This document shows, one piece after another, positions 7,783 through 16,084 of a stretch of DNA of 64,000 nt (position 1 is its first letter; each line of letters begins with the position of its first letter). The translations under genes were made by a program, and so were the position numbers. This stretch comes from a bacterium (GTDB lineage Bacteria > Patescibacteriota > Saccharimonadia > Saccharimonadales > Saccharimonadaceae), in NCBI GenBank assembly GCA_004561445.1, contig SFVX01000001.1:186001-250000 (forward strand), written 5' to 3'. The notes below the pieces were generated by a model. It made no database searches, was not told the DNA's origin, and saw only the letters and a program-made list of their open reading frames with translations.

Positions 7783-9090
7783 ATGGCTAAATCTAAAGCC
7801 AAGAAGGGTAAGAAGAATACCACTTCTAAAAAAGCTACCGAAAAAGCAGTCGAAGCCAAACTTGCCGAAAAGGAAGAGTTGGCCGTAGAGGCTGAAGAGG
7901 TGGAAAAAGTCGACGAGGAAGTCGTTGAGGAAGAAACTAAAGACGAAGAAGTCGAGGAAGTCGAGGACGAAGTCGAAGACTCTGAAGACGAGGACGAAGA
8001 ATCCGAAGACGATGAGGATGAGGATGAGGATGACGACGATGAAGAAGAAGACGATGAGGATGAGTCCGAGGACGACGACGACGATGAGTCTGATGACGAA
8101 GACGAGGACGACGACGACGAAGAAGAAGTCGAAGTAGAACCTAAGAAAGTCGAGAAAAAATCCAAGAAGGCCGACAAGGAAGCCAAGAAGGCCGAGAAAA
8201 AAGCTGAAAAAGTCAAAACCGACGAGAAGAAAGAAACTGCAAAGGTTATCACCGTAGCAGCAAAAGCTAACCCAGTGAAAGAATTCTTTGCACGCAAATT
8301 TGACGCCAGTGAAAATATCTTGACCATCTTTAAGAGCGGTAAGATTTTCGGCGCATTGATCGGTGAGTTGCTTGGTACGGCCGCAATTTCTGCGATTGTA
8401 TTGACGCTTGGCCTCAACCCAATTTATGTTGTATTTGCATATCTTGGTATTACGCTTGCCGTCTTTAAACTTTCAGGTGCAAACCTCAACCCAGTAATTA
8501 CTGCTGGTATGCTCGCTACTCGCCGCATGTCCGCGATTCGTGGCGTACTTTACCTTATCGCACAGGTACTTGGTGCTTGGATTGCCTACCTAGTTGTAAA
8601 CGCCTTCTTGCAGGCCGGTATTGCAACTGGTAATGTTCAGGGTACTACTGCCCTTCCAGCACTCGCAACCGCTGATAGTATCACTGTTGCTACCGAGGGC
8701 GCAAGCTACTTCTGGGCAATCACAATGATTGAGTTCATTGGCGCAATCATCTTTGCATTTATCTTTGCGCGCGCACTCGCCTACAAACGCAGCTCATTTA
8801 CCTTTGCCGCAACCGTAGCTGCTGGTATGTTCACTGCAATTCTCTTTGCATTGACCATATCAATGAACTACCTTGGCATTTCTCAGGAATATACCTATGT
8901 TTTGAACCCAGCAACCGCTGTTGTTTATGGTCTATTCCCAAGCAGCGCAGAAGGTTTTGATGCCCTCATGCAAGCTTTGATGCCGATGCTCGTTAGCTAT
9001 GTAATCTTCCCAGTACTTGGTGGTATCGTAGGCTTCTACGCATCAGATATTGCTGGCAAGTTGTCCGGTGAAAATCTTAGCGAAGAGTAA
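7783..9090 (+). CDS. Aquaporin/MIP-family channel with long acidic N-terminal extension
   Basis: 435 residues. Residues 1-35 are Lys-rich, about 36-120 are almost purely Asp/Glu with Ser, and 121-155 are Lys-rich again. A MIP channel follows (about 170-430) with six predicted membrane helices and both half-helix motifs: SGANLNPVITAG (NPV) and VLNPATAVVYG (NPA). MIP proteins conduct water or small neutral solutes such as glycerol. Family members usually lack such a tail, which roughly doubles the cytosolic mass. GGAGGTG lies 5-7 nt before the ATG. It is monocistronic with its own terminator. The solute cannot be predicted with confidence. Confidence 0.88.
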   Translation: MAKSKAKKGKKNTTSKKATEKAVEAKLAEKEELAVEAEEVEKVDEEVVEEETKDEEVEEVEDEVEDSEDEDEESEDDEDEDEDDDDEEEDDEDESEDDDDDESDDEDEDDDDEEEVEVEPKKVEKKSKKADKEAKKAEKKAEKVKTDEKKETAKVITVAAKANPVKEFFARKFDASENILTIFKSGKIFGALIGELLGTAAISAIVLTLGLNPIYVVFAYLGITLAVFKLSGANLNPVITAGMLATRRMSAIRGVLYLIAQVLGAWIAYLVVNAFLQAGIATGNVQGTTALPALATADSITVATEGASYFWAITMIEFIGAIIFAFIFARALAYKRSSFTFAATVAAGMFTAILFALTISMNYLGISQEYTYVLNPATAVVYGLFPSSAEGFDALMQALMPMLVSYVIFPVLGGIVGFYASDIAGKLSGENLSEE

Positions 9091-9099
9091 GAAAACATC

Positions 9100-9149
9100 A
9101 CGTCAAAATAAAATGCGCCCCTCTAATATGGGGCTCATTTTATTGACGT
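9100..9149 (+). terminator. Long hairpin terminator after the MIP gene
   Basis: The outer arms ACGTCAAAATAAAATG and CATTTTATTGACGT pair with a 2-nt bulge, and the inner stem CCCC/GGGG encloses the loop TCTAATAT. A T-rich stretch (CGTTTTTA) follows. Confidence 0.65.
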
Positions 9150-9232
9150 TACGTTTTTATTCCGCAACATTGGCTGGAACATTTTTATATATACTGAGGC
9201 TGTTTGCGATATATTTTCCAATTCAAAGTAAG

Positions 9233-9293
9233 AGCATTACATTCAAAAAATACACTCCATATTAGAGGAGTGTATTTTTTCGAGTGTAATGCT
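9233..9293 (-). terminator. Terminator after tsf
   Basis: Two coaxial stems: an outer 9-bp AGCATTACA/TGTAATGCT and an inner 14-bp stem ending in six T. On the minus strand the loop is TCTAATAT, the same octamer as the facing hairpin at 9100-9149. Confidence 0.75.
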
Positions 9294-9299
9294 CGCTAA

Positions 9300-9896
9300 T
9301 TATTCGGTAACACCAAGCTCGATGCGCTTGAACTGGCGGACAGAGATGTTTTCACCGGTCTTAGCGATAGCTTCTTTGATGAAGTCGGCGACAGTCATCT
9401 TGTCGTCAAAGATGTAAGCCTGAGACATGAGAACCTTGTCGGCGAAGGCTTTGGAAACCTTGGCGTTAAGGATAGCTTCTTTCTTGTCGGCTGGCTCTTT
9501 GCCACTGAGGCTAGCTTCGGCTTCTTTGCGAGCCTCGGCGAGTTGCTCTTCAGGAATTTCGGCCTCGGTGACATACATTGGGTTCATAGAGGCGACCTGC
9601 ATTGCAATCTTGTGGGCGAGGTCTTTGAATTCGTCAGTCTTGGCGACAAAGGAAGTTTCACAGTTGAGCTCGATGATAGCAGCGATACGGCCATCGTGGA
9701 CGTAGGCGTCGACGATACCCTCGCGAGTTTCGCGGTCACCGCGCTTTTCTGCCTTGGTGAGGCCCTTCTTGCGCATAGCTTTGAGGGCTTCATCAAAGTC
9801 ACCATTAGCCTCGACGAGCGCTTGTTTGGCGTCGGTCAAACCAACACCGGAAAGCTCTTTGAGTTTCTTGATGGATTCAATGCTAATTTCTGCCAT
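9300..9896 (-). CDS. tsf: Translation elongation factor Ts
   Basis: 198 residues, a short EF-Ts. The N-terminal UBA-like helix pair ends with the signature ELSGVGLTDAKQALVEANGDFDEALKAMRKKGL. The core holds YVHDGRIAAIIELNCETSFVAKTDEF, which contacts EF-Tu. It catalyses GDP/GTP exchange on EF-Tu. It lies 24 bp downstream of rpsB, the usual bacterial gene pair. The length suggests a single core subdomain, as in other reduced EF-Ts proteins. Confidence 0.95.
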   Translation of the reverse strand: MAEISIESIKKLKELSGVGLTDAKQALVEANGDFDEALKAMRKKGLTKAEKRGDRETREGIVDAYVHDGRIAAIIELNCETSFVAKTDEFKDLAHKIAMQVASMNPMYVTEAEIPEEQLAEARKEAEASLSGKEPADKKEAILNAKVSKAFADKVLMSQAYIFDDKMTVADFIKEAIAKTGENISVRQFKRIELGVTE

Positions 9897-9920
9897 TTTT
9901 GGCTCCTTATGTTAAAGATT

Positions 9921-10619
9921 TTATTTTGCAATTTTGGCTTTGCCTTCTTTGACGGCTTCGGCGAAGTAGCCGAGGATAGTCTGGACGGACTTGATGGCGT
10001 CATCGTTGGCTGGAATTGGATTGTCGATCTCGCTTGGATCACTGTTGGTGTCGCAGATTGCATAAACAGGAATGTGAAGAGTTTTAGCTTCTTTAATAGC
10101 ATTCTTGTCTTGAAGAGTATCGGCGACGATGACGGCAGCTGGCTGTTCGGTCATGTCTTTGATACCGCCATAGCGCTCGTTCAAAAGATCGATTTCTTCT
10201 TGGAAGCGCTGGACTTCGAGCTTGCTGTAGCGTTTTTCGAGTTCGCCAGTCTTCATGCGGCGCTCGAGATCCTTGAGCTTGCGGATTTGCTTGTTGACGG
10301 TTTCGACGTTAGTAAGCATACCACCGACCCAACGAACGGTCACATAAGGCATCTCAACAGACTCGGCGGTCTCTTTGACGATGTCTTTCATCTGCTTTTT
10401 GGTACCGACGAAGAGAACCTTTTTGCCCTTAGCGACAATACTAGTGATCTCTGGGAGATACTGGTCGAGAGCCTCAACGGTCTTCTCGAGATTGATAATA
10501 TGGGCGCCTTCGCGCTTACTGTGGATATATGGAGCCATCTTTGGGTGCCAACGGCTGGTCTTGTGACCAAAATGTGCACCAGCAGCAAGAAGCTCTTTGA
10601 TGTCTGTCTTTACAGGCAT
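9921..10619 (-). CDS. rpsB: 30S ribosomal protein S2
   Basis: 232 residues with all S2 hallmarks: LLAAGAHFGHKTSRWHPKMAPYIHSKREGAHIINLEKT near the start, VGTKKQ, the coiled-coil insertion (about 105-150), and DTNSDPSEIDNPIPANDDAIKS near the end. It binds the 30S head/body junction with S1/S8 neighbours. The AGAAAGG site precedes the ATG. A small hairpin (CTCTCGTAAGAGAG) lies in the leader and may be used for autoregulation; that is inference. Confidence 0.96.
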   Translation of the reverse strand: MPVKTDIKELLAAGAHFGHKTSRWHPKMAPYIHSKREGAHIINLEKTVEALDQYLPEITSIVAKGKKVLFVGTKKQMKDIVKETAESVEMPYVTVRWVGGMLTNVETVNKQIRKLKDLERRMKTGELEKRYSKLEVQRFQEEIDLLNERYGGIKDMTEQPAAVIVADTLQDKNAIKEAKTLHIPVYAICDTNSDPSEIDNPIPANDDAIKSVQTILGYFAEAVKEGKAKIAK

Positions 10620-10679
10620 AATAACCTTTCTGCATCACTCTCTTACGAGAGCTGTTTCGTTAATTTATATTACTGAGGT

Positions 10680-10688
10680 ATTATATCA
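10680..10688 (-). promoter_or_regulatory. rpsB-tsf promoter (extended -10)
   Basis: On the minus strand TGA-TATAAT, about 60 nt before rpsB. The -35 is weak. Confidence 0.6.
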
Positions 10689-10716
10689 TAGCTTTTAGCA
10701 AAATACCAGAGAGATA

Positions 10717-10745
10717 TTGCATTTTTTGGGATTTTGTGCTATAAT
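10717..10745 (+). promoter_or_regulatory. Promoter for the gene at 10813
   Basis: TTGCAT, 17-bp spacer ending in TGC, TATAAT. It is divergent from the rpsB promoter. Confidence 0.8.
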
Positions 10746-10761
10746 TAAAAGATAGTCGTTT

Positions 10762-10783
10762 AAGGGCCTTCTAGAAGGCCCTT
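10762..10783 (+). repeat. 22-bp perfect palindrome in the 5' leader
   Basis: AAGGGCCTTC..GAAGGCCCTT is perfectly self-complementary and sits about 10 nt after the predicted transcription start and just before the ribosome-binding site. As RNA it forms a 9-bp hairpin with a 4-nt loop (CTAG) and no T-tract. It may stabilise the mRNA or bind a dimeric regulator. Confidence 0.6.
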
Positions 10784-10812
10784 CGATGTTCTTTGAAAGG
10801 AGTGGATACTAT

Positions 10813-11304
10813 ATGAAGACGACTACCACTAGAATTACGGTGCCTATTGGGCAGACCCGCGAGCGACAAGATGTCGATATCCGCACAGAGAGTGGAGATC
10901 TCAAGGCTGGCCTGCTCGAAAAGCTCATCGCCGTTTATGGCGATCAGTTGATGCTGCCCGCTACGCTGACTGGCGAGATTTTGGCGTCGCGCAAATCGTT
11001 GCACAAGGCCGCCAAGAAGTCTCAGCGCAAGGTTGATCAGCTGGAGCGCGCCACGCAGGAGTATCAGTACGTACTGTACGACGCCATAAACCTACTGGCG
11101 ATTCTGGCAGAAGAGAGCGAAAAGCTCTGCGATGTCGTTGGCGACAGCCACGAATCTGCCGGCTGTCCGACCAGAGATCTGCGCGAGGCGATCAGCTGGG
11201 CGCACGACTATCTCGACTGCTGGCAGGAGGAAGACGATGACGCTAAGGCCGATTCGAAGGCACTGTGGGCTCGCCCGCGTCCGGACGAGGACATTTTGAA
11301 GTAA
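10813..11304 (+). CDS. Hypothetical helical protein, GC-rich
   Basis: 163 residues from the ATG at 10813, chosen because GAAAGGAG lies 10 nt upstream; an in-frame ATG at 10786 lies before that site. The protein is soluble and mostly helical (KSLHKAAKKSQRKVDQLERATQEYQYVLYDAINLLAILAEE), with an acidic tail. No family is recognised. Its base composition is clearly more G+C-rich than its neighbours, suggesting recent acquisition or different codon preference. It is monocistronic, with a terminator at 11329-11358. Confidence 0.6.
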   Translation: MKTTTTRITVPIGQTRERQDVDIRTESGDLKAGLLEKLIAVYGDQLMLPATLTGEILASRKSLHKAAKKSQRKVDQLERATQEYQYVLYDAINLLAILAEESEKLCDVVGDSHESAGCPTRDLREAISWAHDYLDCWQEEDDDAKADSKALWARPRPDEDILK

Positions 11305-11328
11305 CTCAGATTACAGATTCACTTTTTA

Positions 11329-11358
11329 AAAACCACCCCGCAAGGGGTGGTATTTTTT
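11329..11358. terminator. Bidirectional terminator
   Basis: Stem ACCACCCC/GGGGTGGT with GCAA tetraloop flanked by A and T tracts. It serves the plus-strand gene at 10813 and the minus-strand htrA. Confidence 0.85.
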
Positions 11359-12622
11359 AGTCTTCATATTCGCCAAGCTTGACAGTGAGAACTTTCTCTT
11401 TGCCGTCGCGCAGAATCGTGATATTGATAGTCTCGCCAGATTTATACTCGCCAACTAATGTCATAACCGAGCCAGCGTTGCCAACTTCGATGTTGCCAAC
11501 CTTAGTAATAATGTCGCCAGTTTCGACGCCAGCTTCTTCGGCTGGGCCACCGGCAGCAACAGCGTTGGTTGGGCGACCATTGCGCTCAGAATAGACATAG
11601 GCACCGTGTTTAACAGGAAGGTCGTAAGTCTTAGCAACTTCGGCTGTGATATTGATATAAGAAACACCAAGATAAGCACGAGAATCATTGCCGTCTTCCA
11701 TAATATTCTTGAGCATACCTTTGACGGCGGAAATTGGGATCGCAAAGCCAATACCGTTGCTATCGGTAGATACAGCCGTATTGATGCCGATAACTTCACC
11801 TGCGGCATTTACGAGCGGACCGCCAGAGTTGCCTGGGTTAATAGCTGCATCAGTTTGAATCATGTCGGTTAGATTTTCGGCGTTGCTACCGTCGGAATCA
11901 GCAGCCGTAACGCTGCGGCCAGTACCACTTACGATGCCATTGGTAACGGAATTTTGGTAGGCGCCAAGCGCGTTACCGATAGCAAGAACTGGCATGCCAA
12001 CTGCAATAGTCTTAGAATCGCCGAGCGTGATAGTCGGCAGATTATCGACATCGTTAATCTTGAGGTAGGCAACATCGTTGAGTGGATCTTCGCCGACAAT
12101 ATCAACATCATCATAGGTTGTCCCCTCGTCGGTTACAACCTGAATTTCGCGAGCGCCCTCGATAACGTGCTTATTGGTCACAATATAGCCATCTTTAGAC
12201 ACAATCATACCAGTACCAGCACTCTGAGAAGCTCCGCCGCCATAAAGGTAGGAATAGATACTATTATTGCTGCCGCTAGTGGAAATAATCGAGACGACAG
12301 CTGGAGTGACTTTTTCAGCAATGGCCGCAATGGAAGTTTCTTCAAATTCAATAGAATTGCCGTTGTAATAGCCATCGACCGAAGAAACACTAGTATTGAC
12401 GCCTGACTTAGCTGACTCGAGTTCCTTGAATGCCATGATGGCGACAAGACCAGATCCAGTTGCACACAGCAAAGAGATAATCGCTACAACGATCGCAATG
12501 GCGGCAGTAGGATTATTCTTACGTTTTTTCTCTTCAATAACAGGTTTAGCGTCAGGCTTGTGATAATGATTTGTTTTTGAGCCGTCGAAAGAAATCGGCG
12601 AGTCTGGATTTTTGCTTTCCAT
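11357..12622 (-). CDS. HtrA/DegP-type serine protease with PDZ domain
   Basis: 421 residues. A cytosolic N-terminus with a basic stretch precedes one membrane helix (about 39-66), then the trypsin-like domain. The catalytic triad is visible: His152 (TNKHVIEGA), Asp183 (LNDVAYLKI) and Ser266 (NPGNSGGPL). A C-terminal PDZ domain (about 320-415) contains GPAEEAGVETGDIITKVG. It is an extracytoplasmic quality-control protease. AGGAGGTAA precedes the ATG, and it lies 16 bp behind the membrane protein at 12639-13427. Confidence 0.93.
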   Translation of the reverse strand: MESKNPDSPISFDGSKTNHYHKPDAKPVIEEKKRKNNPTAAIAIVVAIISLLCATGSGLVAIMAFKELESAKSGVNTSVSSVDGYYNGNSIEFEETSIAAIAEKVTPAVVSIISTSGSNNSIYSYLYGGGASQSAGTGMIVSKDGYIVTNKHVIEGAREIQVVTDEGTTYDDVDIVGEDPLNDVAYLKINDVDNLPTITLGDSKTIAVGMPVLAIGNALGAYQNSVTNGIVSGTGRSVTAADSDGSNAENLTDMIQTDAAINPGNSGGPLVNAAGEVIGINTAVSTDSNGIGFAIPISAVKGMLKNIMEDGNDSRAYLGVSYINITAEVAKTYDLPVKHGAYVYSERNGRPTNAVAAGGPAEEAGVETGDIITKVGNIEVGNAGSVMTLVGEYKSGETINITILRDGKEKVLTVKLGEYED

Positions 12623-12638
12623 TTACCTCCTAATAAAT

Positions 12639-13427
12639 TTAGATATTAAATATAGGCTCTGAGAAAAAGAATAACATTACAAACATAAGAATAACTGAAA
12701 AAACGGCAGGAACTAGAATGTCATCGACGCGAATTTTGCCGTCGTGATAGAGCGCAGATTTGTAACCACGCATAAAGACAAAACTCATAAGGCTGGCCAT
12801 AATCGGAAGTTGCGGTAAGGCGATTTTGTTGACATCGCCAAGATAATAGACAATCGTCCAGTGATAAGAAATCCAAGAAAGCTCGGCAAGAAGTAGCCCA
12901 AAGATAAAAGTCGTAAGTGTAAAATCATGATCTTCGCCCTGGATGAGGATATGACGAGAAGCACCATAGCCAATAATAAAACAGACGATAACACCAGTGA
13001 GCGGCGTGAGGTTGTTGGCAAGTAGACTAGTCGCAAAGGTACCGAAGAAGATCGCGAAGAAAGATTGGACTTCGGTCCAGACAGTTTCACTTTGTGGTTT
13101 TACGACAATGAGCCAGAAGGCATAAATAGCAGTTAGAATGATATGCCAGGCGTTTAGACTTTCGGTGCCGGCTAGATAAACTAGAAGTGCGAGCGAGATA
13201 CCAACCGTATAGTCGACGAGGTTGGCTTTGATATTGAGCCACCAGTAGCGTGGACGTACAGCAATGACGCGCCACTTGGAAAGCAAAACCAATACGACGC
13301 CCAAAATCCAGCTGCCAGAAATCACGGTTAGCGCGGTTGAGGCCACAGCTAGGCTGAGGTTTAGGATGAGGTGAGTGAGCGAACTAATCGCGTTGCGCCC
13401 CTTGCGTAGCATTACATAATCTGCCAT
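12639..13427 (-). CDS. Polytopic membrane protein of unknown function
   Basis: 262 residues with about seven or eight predicted membrane helices and very short loops. No motif is recognised; conserved-looking charged positions include KGRN near the N-terminus and GKIRVDD near the end. It is probably co-transcribed with htrA. A -10-like TGT-TAAAAT lies 10 nt before the start codon. It is divergent from lepB. Confidence 0.65.
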   Translation of the reverse strand: MADYVMLRKGRNAISSLTHLILNLSLAVASTALTVISGSWILGVVLVLLSKWRVIAVRPRYWWLNIKANLVDYTVGISLALLVYLAGTESLNAWHIILTAIYAFWLIVVKPQSETVWTEVQSFFAIFFGTFATSLLANNLTPLTGVIVCFIIGYGASRHILIQGEDHDFTLTTFIFGLLLAELSWISYHWTIVYYLGDVNKIALPQLPIMASLMSFVFMRGYKSALYHDGKIRVDDILVPAVFSVILMFVMLFFFSEPIFNI

Positions 13428-13473
13428 AACTTCTACTATTTTAACACAGCGTGCCGAGAGTCGCCACTTATGC

Positions 13474-13479
13474 TAAACT
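13474..13479 (+). promoter_or_regulatory. -10 of leaderless lepB
   Basis: TAAACT preceded by TGC, exactly 6 nt before the lepB ATG. Confidence 0.55.
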
Positions 13480-13485
13480 ATACAT

Positions 13486-14127
13486 ATGGAACAGAAACCG
13501 ACTTTTGGGCAGAAATATCCAGTTCTAAAAGATATCTTGAGCTTTTTGTTGTTTATTGGCGCAGTGGCGCTGGGAACTTTTATTCTAAATAGCTTCGTTT
13601 TTCGTAGCTATAATGTAGTGGGTGGCAGCATGCAAAACACACTACATGACGGCGACCGCGTGATTGTTAATCGCCTAGCAGTAAGCGCTGCGCATTTTCA
13701 AGAGAAGGAATATGTACCAAAGCGCGGCGAAATTATCGTGTTTGCAAATGGTGGCAACAATACTACTACAAGTTGCGAGCCCCTAGCTGGCGTAAAAGAT
13801 CAGTATATTATTAAGCGCGTGATTGCGTTTCCAGGTGAGCGCGTAGTGCTAGATGGTGGTACTCTGATGGTCTACAATGATGAACATCCAGAAGGTTTTA
13901 ATCCAGATCTTGATACACGCAAGTCTGAGACAGATGGCCCGAAGGAGAACATTTCTGGTAGCGTTAATATGATTGTGCCGGAAGGTGAGTTATTTGTGAG
14001 CGGCGATAATCGCGAAGGCTCAAATTCTTACGATTCACGTAATGGACTTGGGACGCAACCGTTTTGTCGCGTAGTTGGGCCAGTAGTAGCAAGGATTTTT
14101 CCGTTTACTTCGCTGAGATTGTTCTAA
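13486..14127 (+). CDS. lepB: Signal peptidase I (Ser/Lys type)
   Basis: 213 residues. One N-terminal membrane helix (about 17-38) is followed by the catalytic Ser48 in VVGGSMQNTLHDGDRV, the general base Lys110 in YIIKRVIAFPGERV, and the box E motif VSGDNREGSNSYDSRNGLG. It cleaves ordinary Sec signal peptides outside the membrane. This is the bacterial Ser/Lys type, in contrast to the Ser/His SipW-type enzyme at 34395-35549. Its start follows the 6-nt leaderless pattern. Confidence 0.93.
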   Translation: MEQKPTFGQKYPVLKDILSFLLFIGAVALGTFILNSFVFRSYNVVGGSMQNTLHDGDRVIVNRLAVSAAHFQEKEYVPKRGEIIVFANGGNNTTTSCEPLAGVKDQYIIKRVIAFPGERVVLDGGTLMVYNDEHPEGFNPDLDTRKSETDGPKENISGSVNMIVPEGELFVSGDNREGSNSYDSRNGLGTQPFCRVVGPVVARIFPFTSLRLF

Positions 14128-14153
14128 AAATCCCCCTTCGAGGGGGATTTTTA
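14126..14153. terminator. Bidirectional terminator between lepB and rmuC
   Basis: ATCCCCC/GGGGGAT with a TTCGA loop and flanking A/T tracts; it overlaps the rmuC stop codon. Confidence 0.85.
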
Positions 14154-15239
14154 TTCGCCAAGTTGTGGTTTTTCGAGATTTTTGGCGTCAATATTTAGAT
14201 TTTCGGTCTTCCCTGTTGTGATTTTTACAACATCTTTGTCGATTTGAGCAAGATTTTTATACGCCGTATTGTAATGATTGACAGTAGTGCCGAGCGCATT
14301 GCCAAGTTTGGTCATATTTGCGTCAAAAGCATCAATGTGTTGGCCGAGCTTAGCGACGCGTGCTTGAATTTCTTGGGCGTCTTTTTCAATTTCGAGACTA
14401 CGCAAACCTTGCAAGATAGTTTGAAGGTAGGCCATAAAACTAGTTGGACTCGTCACGATGACGTGTTTGTCACGGTAAGCATATTCGATAAGATCGCGCT
14501 CGCTGCTTGCGGTGCCGACCTTATTGATGAGCATGTCGTAGTAGAGGCTTTCGGACGGAATAAACATGAAGGCAAAATCCATCGTCTTTTCAGTCGGTCG
14601 GATGTATTTCGATGTCTCGTCGATGCGACCTTTAAGATCGGCAGAGACTTTTTTGGCGTAAAGTTCACGTTCGGATTTATTAGTAGCGGCAACCATACGA
14701 TTATAGTTTTCGAGCGAGAATTTGGAGTCGATTGGCAGAATTTTACCTTTATCAAGAAAGACGACTGCGTCAACAATTTCGCCGTCTTTGAATTTGTACT
14801 GAGTCTGATAAGTACCGGGTGGCAAAATATTACCAAGCACAGTGTCGAGGTAATATTCACCAAAAACGCCACGTTGCTTAGGGTTTTGCAGGACCGCCTG
14901 AAGGGTTTTGAGCTCGTCAGCGACATTCACCACCTGCTCGTTAGTCTTGTTGATGGCGGCAATACGAGCAGAAATGTCCGAAATGACTTTTTGTGACTCA
15001 GTCATTTGCTTGCGAGAACTATTGAGCTGCTCGGCGATAGAGTGCTGAACATTCTCATTGTTGCGATCGATTTTGTCATTGATATGATAAAAAACTTCGT
15101 CGATTTTCTTTTGCGTATCTTTGTTATTGGCTTCGGTTTTGCGATTAAGCTCGTCAGTGAGCTTGTTTAGCTGTCGATTTTGCATCACAAAAAGCGCAAT
15201 AACAACAATAGCGCCAATAATAAGGGGTAGATATTCCAT
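14151..15239 (-). CDS. rmuC: RmuC family DNA recombination protein
   Basis: About 362 residues from the ATG at 15239, which overlaps the previous stop (TAATG); an upstream in-frame start would lie inside the neighbour. There is one N-terminal membrane helix, a long coiled coil (to about residue 125), then the nuclease-like RmuC core: KQRGVFGEYYLDTVLGNILPPGTYQ, LPIDSKFSLENYNRM, FMFIPSE and VIVTSPTSFMAYLQTI. Family members limit inversions at short inverted repeats, which is relevant given the inverted repeats at 43.7-47.4 kb. Confidence 0.88.
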   Translation of the reverse strand: MEYLPLIIGAIVVIALFVMQNRQLNKLTDELNRKTEANNKDTQKKIDEVFYHINDKIDRNNENVQHSIAEQLNSSRKQMTESQKVISDISARIAAINKTNEQVVNVADELKTLQAVLQNPKQRGVFGEYYLDTVLGNILPPGTYQTQYKFKDGEIVDAVVFLDKGKILPIDSKFSLENYNRMVAATNKSERELYAKKVSADLKGRIDETSKYIRPTEKTMDFAFMFIPSESLYYDMLINKVGTASSERDLIEYAYRDKHVIVTSPTSFMAYLQTILQGLRSLEIEKDAQEIQARVAKLGQHIDAFDANMTKLGNALGTTVNHYNTAYKNLAQIDKDVVKITTGKTENLNIDAKNLEKPQLGE

Positions 15240-15718
15240 TAGTAATTTAACTCCTGGCCATAAAAGTTGTAATAATAGTTGTTTGAGCACGGTAGAATGG
15301 TTTGCACGCCGTCTGGGCAACTACTAGATTTTTTAGCGTAAAATGGCACAAAAAAGGCAAAAATTGCAAGCACAAGCATGGCAACCGTTACCATCCAAAG
15401 CCCGCGACGCCAAAAGGTGGCAACCGCAAAAATGATGATGCCGACATGAATGAGAGCTAAGAGAATGACGAGCGGTAAGTTTGCAGCGTCGTTTAGATTC
15501 GAGAATGCGATGGCGCCGAAGATGAGGCTCGCAACAGTCGCGCCGGCGATAGCGATACGCCAAATAGTAATGAGCGCACGACGCCAAGCCATTGAGAGAA
15601 AGAAGACGGCCGCAGCGGCCGATTCGGCGCGAGCGCTTTTACTGGGGTCGGCCTGTTTGCGTTTTTCGGCGTCGATCTTGGTTTTCTTGAGATAATAATC
15701 GTAGTTTTTCTCTGCCAT
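15239..15718 (-). CDS. Small membrane protein upstream of rmuC
   Basis: 159 residues: a charged N-terminus (1-40, Lys/Ala-rich), then about three membrane helices (roughly 48-70, 79-100, 106-126) and a Cys- and Tyr-rich tail (SSSCPDGVQTILPCSNNYYYNFYG). The tail could form a disulfide outside the cell. The family is not recognised. Its TAA overlaps the rmuC ATG, so the two are translationally coupled. Confidence 0.65.
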   Translation of the reverse strand: MAEKNYDYYLKKTKIDAEKRKQADPSKSARAESAAAAVFFLSMAWRRALITIWRIAIAGATVASLIFGAIAFSNLNDAANLPLVILLALIHVGIIIFAVATFWRRGLWMVTVAMLVLAIFAFFVPFYAKKSSSCPDGVQTILPCSNNYYYNFYGQELNY

Positions 15719-15730
15719 GTTCTATGTTTA

Positions 15731-15758
15731 TTATAGCATAAGCTTGTTACTTTACAAT
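15731..15758 (-). promoter_or_regulatory. Promoter for the 15239-15718/rmuC unit
   Basis: TTGTAA, 16-bp spacer ending TATGC, TATAAT, about 11 nt before the ATG. Confidence 0.65.
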
Positions 15759-15779
15759 AATCTGCCGGCTGCGTCAAAT

Positions 15780-15980
15780 AGAATGTACTCGTGCTTTTAT
15801 TCGAGTACATATTTATCTAAGCTCAGTCTTGTTGGTTGCGCAAAAAATTGGACCCACCTCGCGGGGATCCAATAAACGGGATTCTAGCTCCTAGGAACTC
15901 TGAGAAAGGATTCGTCATGAGTTTTACGGTGAAAATTGCAAAGCTTGAGATTGGTCTGAGTATTCGGATTCGAAAGCGCT
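15780..15980. other. Non-coding stretch with hairpins, no gene recognised
   Basis: Two clear inverted repeats are present: ATGTACTCG/CGAGTACAT (about 15782-15809) and ATTGGA...TCCAAT (about 15846-15873). A 21-codon plus-strand frame (MSFTVKIAKLEIGLSIRIRKR, start near 15917) follows AAAGGA, but no promoter supports it. tmRNA, RNase P and SRP RNA signatures were looked for by eye and not seen. Confidence 0.3.
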
Positions 15981-15982
15981 GA

Positions 15983-16060
15983 TAAAAAAGAAATTGCCTA
16001 GAAATAGGCAATTTCACCAACAAAACAGATAGCCATAATGCTAGATAGTGGTTATCTTAT
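15983..16060 (-). ncRNA. Candidate small RNA (about 78 nt)
   Basis: A promoter on the minus strand (TTGGTG at 16090-16095, 17-bp spacer, extended TGT-TATAAT at 16067-16075) fires from inside the end of the Clp-like gene. The transcript would contain one weak hairpin and end in a strong terminator (GAAATTGCCTA/TAGGCAATTTC, 15990-16015, then six T). No open frame of useful length exists inside. It could also serve only as the 3' end of the Clp mRNA. Confidence 0.45.
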
Positions 16061-16084
16061 GGAGACATTATAACATACGGCATC

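Noticed and set aside
7767..8417. Ser-rich minus-strand frame opposite the acidic segment
   Set aside because: Poly-Ser is the antisense reading of GAA/GAC repeats. The plus-strand frame continues into a genuine MIP domain.
15823..16023. 66-codon minus-strand frame in the 366-bp gap
   Set aside because: It starts at TTG within the terminator stem region, has no ribosome-binding site and its composition is not protein-like.
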